Of a stretch of DNA of 64,000 bases, positions 1 to 8,194 are shown one piece after another. The notes beneath the pieces were generated by a model. That model made no database searches, was not told the origin of the DNA, and saw only the letters and a program-made list of their open reading frames with translations. The DNA lies in contig JARWIR010000039.1 of the NCBI GenBank assembly GCA_029959085.1, positions 992,001-1,056,000 of the forward strand, in the 5' to 3' direction. Position 1 is the first letter of the stretch. Each line of letters begins with the position of its first letter. The stretch comes from Nemophila menziesii (taxonomy: Eukaryota > Streptophyta > Magnoliopsida > Boraginales > Hydrophyllaceae). Both the position numbers and the translations under genes were made by a program.

Positions 1-2475
1 AGTTTCGGACTCTATACTGGTACATCTATTCAAGATCCGGTAAAAGCGATTCAGAAGTTCATGCAGATTTGTGATGCCTACATTACTCCTGGTATTACAC
101 GCGAGCAACTGTATTGTCATATGTTTTCGTTTTTCTTGACCGGAAGAGCTAGCGATTGGCTAGAAAGACAACCACATGGAACCATTCACTCTTGGAGGGA
201 ACTTCAAGCCGCATTCTTTAACCGATTTTATCCGAAGAGCATGAGACTTAAAGATCAAACCGAGCTTGCAAGATTTTCTCAAGAAGATCGAGAAACAGTG
301 GGAGAAGCATGGATAAGGTTTCAACAAAAGTTAACTAGATGTCCGCTCCATGGTTATACACCTGCTCTACAACTTGCGATGTTCTATGAAGGCCTTAATG
401 ATAAAGGTAGAGAAAAGGTGGATAACATTGGAAAGGGTAATTTTGTGTCCATGAATCATAATGAAGCTTCTGAGGTGTTAGAGAATATCATTGAACAAGA
501 AAGAAGTTGTCCTTCAACGCGAGCTTCTGTAGCAAAGACCCGAGGAACGCTTCGTTTAGATGCAGAAACTGCGAACTCAGCTCAAATATCCTCATTAGAA
601 AATCAAATCAAGGAGCTGAGAATCGCGATGGAGAAGAATTTAGCCGCTACAAAGGTAGTACAAGAAGCACAAGGTTTTCAACAATGTGGAGGTAACGATC
701 ATGTATGGGAAGAGTGCGAATCAAATCCGCAATCTGTTTACTTTATATCCAACCGATGGGGCAATCGCAACCATCCGGGTATGCAGTATTCAAATCCACA
801 AGGGGCCACTAATCCTAGTCAATATCAACCGCGTCCCCAGAACAACTCTTACCAACAGAGAGGTCAGTACCAAAACCAATATCGAGATAGACCTGCCCCT
901 CCACAACAACCTGCTCAAGACGCCTATACCGATTCGTTAGAGCAGAAAACTTTACCCCAGTATCCGCAAGAAGGATCTATGGACAATACACAGATAGTAC
1001 AAGCTCTAGACCGTTTGAACACAACTCTGAATGCTCAAGACGAGAAGGTCAGAGGACACGATGCCATACTCCAAATGCTAACTACTCAAGTGACACAGTT
1101 AAACAAAGTGTTAACAAGTGTTGTAGAACAAAAAGAAGTAAAGGCAATCGAAGGAGGTGAAGACAAGGATGAGTTCGAAGCTTGCAAGGCTATATGCCTT
1201 GAGATTAAAGAAGCAAAAGAGGAAGCACCACATGCTGCCATTAGTGCCGTGGAGGTTCCCAATACTGAAGAAGAACCAACCAAGTCTAGCCCCGAGGAAT
1301 CCGACTGTTCTGAAGTTTATGTGGAGGACGATCAAGAGAAAGACGAGTTCATAGAGTTACTGAGGAAGGTGAAAGAGGAGATTCGATCGGTAGTGGAATA
1401 TGCAGCTGAGTTGGCTAAAGAGAAAGAGCAAGAAGCCTCAAAGGAGGAATCGAAAGATGAAGTGGCACCTGCTGTGCTAGAAGAGAAAGAAGAAGAGAAG
1501 GTGGAATCGCCACCTGTTGTTCAACCAGTGTCATCAACTATTCCTGTTACAAATCCTAAAGATGACACTGTTCTCAAGACATTTGTAGAGGCGTACCAAC
1601 CTAAAAATATCAACGCCCAAATGCTTGAGATTGCGAAGAGAGGACTTACACCGCAACAAGTTTACACGCAAATTATTCCTGAGAAAGAGGCGAGTGTAGA
1701 GATCCCAAGAGAGAACCTGAGGGTTTCAAGAAGAAGTGAGAAAGAGCTGCCTACCAAGCTTAAAGATCCGGGAAGTTTCAACCTCCCTATTCAGTTACAT
1801 GGTATGCTCAAGGTGAAAGCTATGTACGATGTGGGTTCTGGTGTGAATCTTATGCCTAAGTCCATGTTCGAAAGACTTGGACTTCAGAAATCAGAGAAGA
1901 CTCCAGTGAAGTTGCAGTTTGCTGACAACTTAGTTAAAAGGACATGGGGAACAGTGGAGGACGTCTTAGTCCGTGCAGGTAATATCGCCATCCCTACTGC
2001 CTTTGTTATTCTTGAGTTTGATGCAGATAAGCAGGTTCTAATCATACTTGGACGGCCTTTCATGGCCACAAGTCAAAGTGTGATCAACTTCCAAGATGGG
2101 ACCATCACCCTTCATGCAAAGAATGTATCCGAGACCTTCTATGTCTTGGGTAAAAAACCAAGGAAGTTGGATCCCACCGTGCCTATCATCCACAGCTTTT
2201 CACATCACAAAGTCCCTCCTGAGGAGATCCACTTAAAACCTGTGGATACTGAGCCAAACATTGAGTTTGAGGTTGGCCATGAAGTCCTATGGAAAGCCCA
2301 CAAACGCGAGAACAGGCCGCGAAGTTTCAAAGACTCGTGGATGGGACCATTCATCGTCACTAAGGTTGTTTCAGCCAAGGTGATAGAAATTCGCCCCAAA
2401 ACTGGGGTCAAGCGCAGATTAGTTGACGTTCATAGCTTTACTCGTTGTTGGGGAGTCTATATTCGCAAATCTTGA
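1..2475 (+). CDS. Gag-protease polyprotein with integrase C-terminal tail, RT/RNase H/integrase core deleted; 5' partial
   Basis: The frame is open from base 1, so the start codon lies upstream; the first in-frame ATG is at 61 (numbering below from it). A retrotransposon gag domain covers about residues 1-130, with the typical FLTGRASDWL and GEAWIRFQQK stretches. A CCHC-like zinc knuckle follows (C209, H214, C219), but the expected first cysteine is F206. A long acidic Glu/Lys-rich linker leads to a retropepsin-like protease with D590-V-G and the LGRPF flap-side motif at about 663. Pol should follow here. Instead the frame passes into GHEVLWKAHKREN (from 739) and a GPF-type integrase C-terminal module, then stops at 2473. 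The deletion has kept the frame. In the cell Gag would form cytoplasmic particles and protease would cleave the polyprotein. The changed active-site surroundings (DVGSG where B has DLGAS) make protease activity uncertain. Confidence 0.88.
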   Translation, partial: SFGLYTGTSIQDPVKAIQKFMQICDAYITPGITREQLYCHMFSFFLTGRASDWLERQPHGTIHSWRELQAAFFNRFYPKSMRLKDQTELARFSQEDRETVGEAWIRFQQKLTRCPLHGYTPALQLAMFYEGLNDKGREKVDNIGKGNFVSMNHNEASEVLENIIEQERSCPSTRASVAKTRGTLRLDAETANSAQISSLENQIKELRIAMEKNLAATKVVQEAQGFQQCGGNDHVWEECESNPQSVYFISNRWGNRNHPGMQYSNPQGATNPSQYQPRPQNNSYQQRGQYQNQYRDRPAPPQQPAQDAYTDSLEQKTLPQYPQEGSMDNTQIVQALDRLNTTLNAQDEKVRGHDAILQMLTTQVTQLNKVLTSVVEQKEVKAIEGGEDKDEFEACKAICLEIKEAKEEAPHAAISAVEVPNTEEEPTKSSPEESDCSEVYVEDDQEKDEFIELLRKVKEEIRSVVEYAAELAKEKEQEASKEESKDEVAPAVLEEKEEEKVESPPVVQPVSSTIPVTNPKDDTVLKTFVEAYQPKNINAQMLEIAKRGLTPQQVYTQIIPEKEASVEIPRENLRVSRRSEKELPTKLKDPGSFNLPIQLHGMLKVKAMYDVGSGVNLMPKSMFERLGLQKSEKTPVKLQFADNLVKRTWGTVEDVLVRAGNIAIPTAFVILEFDADKQVLIILGRPFMATSQSVINFQDGTITLHAKNVSETFYVLGKKPRKLDPTVPIIHSFSHHKVPPEEIHLKPVDTEPNIEFEVGHEVLWKAHKRENRPRSFKDSWMGPFIVTKVVSAKVIEIRPKTGVKRRLVDVHSFTRCWGVYIRKS

Positions 2476-2706
2476 CAGAGGTAACACGTCTAACTTTGAA
2501 AGACGTAAAACAAAAGTGCTGTACGGGAGACAACCCGTAATTTTTTTTATATTTTCATGTCTTTTACGTTTTTAGTCTAAGTTTATTTTAGTTGTTTTTA
2601 GTTGATAACGCATGTTTGACGAAGGTATTAGTGTTTTTGGTGTGTAGGAATTGGAGAAATCGAGTTAGGGAACGCGAGGAAAAAATTTTGGAGCAAAGGA
2701 TGCACC

Positions 2707-3079
2707 CCGCGGACTACCCCCACGGACTACCCCATGGTCCGTGCCCTGGTCCGCGAGGTCAAAACACGTGCCACGGGTTGCACCGCGGGTTTGATCCGGA
2801 AACAAGAAAAAGTTGACCGCGGACTACCCTCCTGCACCGCACCATGGTCCGCGCCCCAAAAACGCGTGCCACGGGGTAGGTGCCACAGGTATTTTGACGG
2901 AGTTAGCTACAGAAGGCGCGGTGTACCCTCCGGTACATCGGACCCTAGTCCGCAGCCCAGAAACACGTGCCACGGGGTCCTACCACGGGTCTCATCCAGT
3001 GAGCAAAAATTTTCGAGCATCAGATGTCGCGGACTACCCTGCGGTACACCCCATGGTCCGCAGGGGTAGTCCGCAGCGC
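2707..3079 (+). repeat. GC-rich tandem repeat, about 3.5 copies of 99-111 bp
   Basis: Copies start near 2707, 2817, 2916 and 3027, each opening with a version of CGCGGACTACC and carrying ACACGTGCCACGGG. The block is far richer in GC and CpG than the rest of element A. It lies between the gag-protease frame and the second ORF. Open frames in this block are by-products of composition. Confidence 0.8.
3029..3074 (+). other. Strong hairpin at the end of the GC-rich repeat
   Basis: GCGGACTACCCTGCGG (3029-3044) pairs with CCGCAGGGGTAGTCCGC (3058-3074) with a single bulged base, around a 13-nt loop. It sits about 450 bp before the second ORF. Confidence 0.7.
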
Positions 3080-3499
3080 CGCCAGAGAGAGAGAAAGTTA
3101 CGGGATTTGTGTATAAAGGAGGTACTATGCTTTTAGTTCCGAATTTTATTACCCCAAACCCTCTTTCTTCTCTCCAAAACTCTCCTAACTCCATTGAAGC
3201 TCATCAAAACCTTCACCAATCACCAAAACACTACCCAATCATCAAGAAAAACACATCAAACCTTCTCTCCACATCATTACAAGAGAGAATCAAACACCCA
3301 ATCCTCACCAAATTCATTCAAATTGAAGAATCAAATAGCCAAATTTTCAAAATTCATCCTACAATTTCATAAATCCAAGCCAACCCATTACAAATCCACC
3401 TCACCCACAGAGAAATTAATCATCAACTCATATTTCCTAAGCCAAATCAAGCTTGTTCAACCATTAATTCAAGAGTTAAATTTCAAGGGTTGCTAAAGC

Positions 3500-3514
3500 T
3501 TTGAGTTGGGGGTT
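3500..3514 (+). promoter_or_regulatory. Polypurine-tract-like motif, copy 1, upstream of the second ORF
   Basis: TTTGAGTTGGGGGTT is nearly identical to the true polypurine tract before the 3' LTR and ends 8 bases before the ATG at 3523. A degenerate copy occupies the same place in element C (51690-51702). Function unknown. Confidence 0.5.
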
Positions 3515-3522
3515 AATTGAGG

Positions 3523-4716
3523 ATGACTAATAGAACAACAATCTTAGCTAACAAGAGGGAGGTGAAGAGTAACAAGGGATTGGATTTAAACAAGAAGAAA
3601 TCAATTGACAAAGGTGCTAGTTCTAATTCAAAGGGTAAAGATAAAGTAAAGAGTGGGAAACCTTCGTATGATAGTAATGGTAAAAAGCTTTATTATTATG
3701 CAAAGGAGAGAACACAACCTCAACAAGATCTTATACCTATGGAGAAAGTGGATACTTCAAAGGCCTTGAAGACTTCTGCAGAGAAACAATTAAAAGAACT
3801 ACCTTTTGCTTATGAGAAAGTATTCAAGGAAGAAATTAGAGATGGAGAATATGCGAGATTCTTAGAGCTTGGTGAGAAATTGGGTTGTTCTACGTTCATG
3901 GTAAGACGTTCTGAATTATGTCATGAATTAGTTTTGGAGTTCTATTTAGGCCTCTTTAGCCGAGATAGTAATGGTGTTCCGATTAGAGGAAAGATAGTTC
4001 CTTTCACAGTTGAGGAGATTAGGAACCACTTCAAGTTTAAGAAACTGAAAGGTTTTTGCAAATTTGAAGAAGCAGTTGCTAAACGAAAAATCTTTGATGA
4101 GGAATTACTTTTTGAGCATGTATTAGACAAAGAGAAAGTGCAATCACATAAGGGAGAATTGAAGGCACCTTGGCCTTACAAATATCTTCAAGCAGATGCG
4201 CGAATTTGGCACAATTTCCTTGTCCCTAATATTTTTGGAAACACACGAACTTTGGATGTGACTATGAAGTACGCTCTACTATTGGACTGTATTTTGAGAG
4301 GAGAAGAAGTTGATGTGGCACAGTTGATCTATGAGGAGGTGATACGATTTTCGGTCTCTCCTAAATCAGTTTATAATGTTAAATTTCCAACTATGATCAC
4401 GTGTCTTGTGCGAAAAGCGAATATAGTATTGGGTGAAGAAGAGAAACTTGAGTTTAAAATGAGTTATATTGATAATGCTTGGATCAAGGAAATTCTTCGA
4501 AGAGCGAGTTCTACGCAAGTCTCGAAGGAAGAAAAGGAGGAAAGTTGGCAAGAGAAGATGGAGGAGCGTTCAACGAAATTTGAAGCAGCTCAAACTTCCT
4601 TAGTCAATGATGTGGCACAAATCAACGCTAATCAAGTGCACATCATGAAACTCCTTGAGCAATTAACGAAAGGTCCAGCAATTCCAACCTTGGATATCAA
4701 TGATGCGAGGCAATAG
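3523..4716 (+). CDS. Second ORF of element A (Athila downstream ORF, plant transposon protein type), intact, 397 aa
   Basis: The start is placed at ATG 3523 because element C's homologous ORF begins with the same MTNRT; an upstream in-frame TTG at 3517 is not a credible plant start. The N-terminal ~60 residues are rich in Lys, Ser and Asn. The central part (about residues 100-320) resembles the uncharacterised protein family found downstream of pol in Athila elements (SELCHELVLEFYLGLF, GVPIRGKIVPFTVEEIRNHF). Residues 330-380 are charged and may form a coiled coil (KEEKEESWQEKMEERSTKF). I see no signal peptide or clear membrane segment, so the sequence does not support an envelope role. The function of this family is unknown. 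The frame has no stops, unlike the pol of element B. Confidence 0.75.
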   Translation: MTNRTTILANKREVKSNKGLDLNKKKSIDKGASSNSKGKDKVKSGKPSYDSNGKKLYYYAKERTQPQQDLIPMEKVDTSKALKTSAEKQLKELPFAYEKVFKEEIRDGEYARFLELGEKLGCSTFMVRRSELCHELVLEFYLGLFSRDSNGVPIRGKIVPFTVEEIRNHFKFKKLKGFCKFEEAVAKRKIFDEELLFEHVLDKEKVQSHKGELKAPWPYKYLQADARIWHNFLVPNIFGNTRTLDVTMKYALLLDCILRGEEVDVAQLIYEEVIRFSVSPKSVYNVKFPTMITCLVRKANIVLGEEEKLEFKMSYIDNAWIKEILRRASSTQVSKEEKEESWQEKMEERSTKFEAAQTSLVNDVAQINANQVHIMKLLEQLTKGPAIPTLDINDARQ

Positions 4717-6279
4717 CCTCGAGAGTATGTTCTCTTTCTTCCTTACCATTTCTGTAAATATGTCTATCTGCTAATTTTAATTTCTGTTTTTTGAGTCTTT
4801 TTCGAGTCGTGGGGACACGGCTCATTTTTGAGTTGGGGGTGTGGGGATTCGTTGTCTCCCATCTCCATTTTTTCTGTTTTTGGGTGAAATTAAAATTTTT
4901 GATACATGGGAATTAGATGTAGAATGTGTTTAAATAGCTTGAAAGCATAAGCTCAGTAGATTAATGATAGTAAGTAATATGTTTATGAGCTATGTATTTG
5001 TATGCTTTGAGTATTTGCAGGAAAACACACGTTGATAGTAAAGAAAAGATTAGTAAGCAATGCGATAGAAAGTATGTTCGATCTCAGGGAACCTTGAAAG
5101 TGTGTAGGCCGTGAGATCCAAGCTAGTTGAAAAACCATTTGATGAAAATGCTAAATGTAAGAAAATAATTAATTACATAGTGTAGAAAGTGATTAAGGTG
5201 GTTCTTTCATATTTTGAAGCCCTTGAAGCCTTTTTATACCTTCTCACCTTGTGATTTTTGATTTATATGCTATATCCTTCTCAGCCCCTTCTAGCCTTTC
5301 TAAAGCCTTTTATTGAAACACGTTATAAGCCATATCCTTTAGATTTTAGGACTTTTCCATATGACCCGCACTCGAATCGCGATGCATAGACAGTTGTTTT
5401 AGAGCTTGAGTTTGGGGTGGTGGGTCCACCATTATGGGAATTGTTATTTTGTTGGGATTTTTGAGTTTATTAATTGTGCTTTGTGCTTTATATTGATGAT
5501 TCACAGATTTGTATTGTAACCCTTTGTCGGGGTAATAGTGAATGAAAAAGAAGCTACGAGCTAATTTTGCCAATAAGGGCATTAAAAGAAAAAAATATAT
5601 ATATGAGAAATTAGCATGATATCTCAACATTAAAAGAGAGTCATAGCTAGAAATTGATTTGAAAAGAAAAGAAAATATATATTCGGACCGGCAAAGTGGA
5701 TTTATGTGAACATCTTAAGCTTTAATTGGGTTATTTGGGGATGCTAAATTATGCATCAAGGAATTCATTGGGTTGAGTGAGAAACGTTTTATGAGAGTAA
5801 CTCAAGCTCTAGGGTGATTCGTTGATGGCTAGTGAGGAGAGAACCAAAAGCTCACTCCAAATTATCCAAATATATGATCATACCGTCCCTAAGCCTACAT
5901 TACAACCTTAAAGACCTTTTGATTCTTTGCTATGTAATTGAGAAGTGATTGAGCCATTAGAGATTAGTGAAGTGGATCCTTGGATAGTAGTGAGGTTTGA
6001 TGAACAATCTATAGCTCTCTTGGGGAACTGAGTAAAGTCCCAATCCTTCTTACATTGCGAAACTAATCTGATCTTGAATTCAAGCCGTGTTGACTGTGGA
6101 TATGAGAAGTGTACAGGTATGTAGTTTATAAATATTATTGCATGAAATTTTCTGAGTTATGTGCTTTACGTTTATTCTATATATTTAGCTATACTTTTTC
6201 CATTGTGTTGAGAATTTTATAAGTGTGTATTTCTAGACTTCCCTATGTTTTTATCTTTATTGTATCGGGACGATACAAC
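4717..6279 (+). other. Non-coding 3' region of element A
   Basis: No coding potential seen. It contains the second polypurine-like motif (4827-4840). Patches are conserved with element C 52153-53650, for example ATATGACCCGCACTCGAAT at 5359-5377 and 52773-52791. Conservation between two clearly diverged elements suggests cis-acting or RNA function (inference). Confidence 0.6.
4827..4840 (+). promoter_or_regulatory. Polypurine-tract-like motif, copy 2, internal
   Basis: TTTGAGTTGGGGGT is followed after a few bases by TTGTCTCCC, which resembles the LTR start TGATGTCTCC. It is preceded by GGGGACACGG, recalling CGGGACGATAC before the real tract. The same arrangement occurs in element C at 52245-52258. 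Confidence 0.5.
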
Positions 6280-6295
6280 TTTGAGTTTGGGGTCT
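6280..6295 (+). promoter_or_regulatory. Polypurine tract of element A
   Basis: TTTGAGTTTGGGGTCT lies directly before the TG of the 3' LTR. This is the expected plus-strand priming site in reverse transcription. Confidence 0.75.
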
Positions 6296-7823
6296 TGATG
6301 TCTCCTCATTTGTGATAGATTAATGTTAGGATGAGACATCATTTTAAGTGATTTAGAAGTCAATAATGTTGATTTTCTTGAGTTTTAGTGCACTTTCCTA
6401 TTTTCAGTCTTGATTTGTAGAAATATTGTTTTTAGAGCATATTGGGTTTAATTGTTTATTTAGTGTGTAGCTTTAAAGATAATTATGGAGCTTAATTAGA
6501 GTCCAAGTCAAAGACAACAACTTATCGAAAGAGATTTGCATGGTAATTGGAGATAAGGAAACAATTGCTAAAAAGATGGAAAAGGAAAAGCTGCCTAAAT
6601 CTAGGATTCTGCATACACGTCCAAAGATAGGCGTTTTTACCTAAGAAAGAGGCCGATTTTGGTGATTTCCTTCTATAGGGTCTAGATAATTCTGTTGCGA
6701 TTCTTTTGGTATCTTGTGGAGCAAAATCCGACCAATAACGAAGAAGATACACTCAAAACGGTGCAGCAGCGTTTATCTTTATTTCCATACGAATTTGAGT
6801 TGGGCTAGAAGTCAATTACCTTAACTCTTCCTCAAGAAAACGAATTAGGTCTTCTAAACACCTATAAATACACCCTTATATCACTTGTAAATCATCCTTG
6901 CCTCATAGTAATTAGTTCTTAAGGTTTTATTCTTCCAGTTTATTGTACAGAGCAAGATGATGTCTTTTGTAATTTCTATTAGTTTATTTCCATCAGGTAT
7001 GAACTAAACTTCCCATAGCTTGGGTTTTTGCATATGTGTAATCTATGAATTCTAATTCTTCTATCTAAGTTTCTTTGGAAATTATATGTTTTAATCTGAT
7101 ATTAGCTACTTACTTTATATTTGTTTATGTGTTTTGATTTATTGTCTTTCCTAGAACTGATCACTTTAGGATTGTTTTAATAGTAGTTAGATGGTCTCCT
7201 TGACATGGTGTTTAACTATTGAACCACCACATAATGTCTAGTGTCGATAGCAGTTCTGACAAAACATACTTCTAACTAGATAGTCATTAGGGTTTGTTTT
7301 AACCACCGTATCACCAAGATTGCAGTATTTGCTTAGGGCCTTAGTGGCGTTTGATAACCCTATTTGAAATCACTTCTTGGTTGTGACGTAGCCCCCTTAG
7401 TCGCTCTCAAGGTCTAAGCTTGGGGAATTTAGAATCCTGACTAAGTATTACCAAGAGCTAATATTCTCCTTTATTATCTAGATTTATAGATAGAATTAGA
7501 AGGATTAATGCATACTAGCAAAACCTAAGCTATACTTCTCATCTCATATTCTTAATCTTTTACTTTACTGTTTATATTTTCTTAGTTTTAATTCATAATT
7601 TCGAAATCTGTTCCCTTTACTTTCCTGTTCTCTAATTATTTTCTTTTACTCGTTATTTCTACTCACACGATTAACACACTTAAGTCCCTGAGAACGAACT
7701 CTATTTATCATTAAAACTTGCATACGTCCTGTAATACTTGCAATACTGTGCCTGTCTAGGGTGAGAGTGCGTAGTTTCTTGGCTTAATTTTATCTTATTT
7801 GTATCACACCCTAGGCGACACCA
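6296..7823 (+). repeat. 3' LTR of element A (1528 bp)
   Basis: It starts TGATGTCTCC and ends GGCGACACCA (TG...CA). The first 46 bases can form a hairpin with 9-bp arms TGATGTCTC/GAGACATCA. TATAAATA is at 6863-6870. It is followed by ATTAT (7824-7828), the right-hand target duplication. It aligns without indels to the LTR at 14259-15786: 16 substitutions before position 7039 and none after it within the LTR. Confidence 0.9.
6863..6870 (+). promoter_or_regulatory. Likely TATA box in the element A LTR
   Basis: TATAAATA lies in the context CCTATAAATACACCC, which recurs in the other LTRs (14826-14833, and 47629-47636 in element C). Likely U3 promoter. Confidence 0.55.
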
Positions 7824-7828
7824 ATTAT

Positions 7829-8013
7829 CTTTAAAGCTACACACTAAATAAACAATTAAACCCAATATGCTCTAAAAATATTATGTTCCTAAATCAAGAC
7901 TCAAAATAAGAAAGTGCACTAAACTAAGATAAAATCAACCTATAAACTAATAAATAAGCCTAAAATGATGTCTCAGAAGTATATATTTTATTATCACAAA
8001 TGAGGAGACATCA
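7829..8013 (-). repeat. 5'-terminal fragment of an element B-type LTR, cut off by the insertion of element A
   Basis: Read on the minus strand it starts TGATGTCTCCTCATTTGTG and matches the first ~185 bases of the family LTR. It abuts ATTAT at the end of element A. The same junction occurs at 15787-15978. Confidence 0.85.
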
Positions 8014-8194
8014 GCAAAAATTCGGAGAAAAATAATTGAAAATAAAACAAAAAAATATTTGACTGAATCTTGCAAAGTGAATGATCTTGACAATTCAAGT
8101 GTTTTAACATCACGATTGAGAGAAGGTTTTGAGTGATAATTATTCATTAGGTATCCAAAAAGTCATATAGACCAGAGAATACGGTTGAGAATGG
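8014..8194. repeat. 181-bp piece of the 5.4-kb tandem-array unit, duplicated from 15977-16157
   Basis: The sequence matches the flank to the right of element B (15979 onward) and the start of array units at 21736 and 27142. Here it stops at 8194 and joins element B pol directly. It differs from 15977-16157 at one base (8182). Confidence 0.85.

Larger units (their letters stand above)
1..7823 (+). mobile_element. Element A: Athila-type Ty3/Gypsy LTR retrotransposon lacking the polymerase core, left end outside window
   Basis: Order seen: gag-protease frame fused to integrase C-terminus, GC-rich tandem repeats, second ORF, long non-coding 3' region, polypurine tract, 3' LTR (6296-7823). The 5' LTR and PBS must lie left of position 1. 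A second ORF between pol and the 3' LTR and the LTR start TGATGTCTCC are Athila-lineage traits (family knowledge). No reverse transcriptase, RNase H or integrase catalytic core is present. The element is followed by ATTAT and then a fragment of element B's LTR, so it was inserted into that LTR. Its visible reading frames are open, so it could have been moved in trans by an intact relative (inference). Confidence 0.88.

Noticed and set aside
2592..3496. Several overlapping open frames of 74-111 codons around the GC-rich repeat
   Set aside because: They arise in tandem-repeat or C-rich sequence, overlap in different frames, and show no protein family features.
3517..3522. Start of the second ORF at TTG 3517
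   Set aside because: Plants start at ATG in nearly all cases; ATG 3523 matches the MTNRT start of element C.
3523..4716. Calling the second ORF an envelope protein
   Set aside because: No signal peptide, transmembrane segment or glycoprotein features visible.
6522..6752. 76-codon open frame inside the LTR, also at 14485-14715
   Set aside because: Antisense U3 sequence with no known protein features; similarity reflects LTR homology.
6296..8013. Reading 6296-8013 as a single 1718-bp LTR with 22-bp inverted termini
   Set aside because: The right ~185 bases are an inverted LTR fragment of element B; CACCA followed by ATTAT at 7823/7824 marks the true LTR end, confirmed by the copy at 14259.
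7947..8147. 66-codon open frame repeated identically at 15910-16110
   Set aside because: It spans the LTR-fragment/array junction and is identical only because the block is duplicated.
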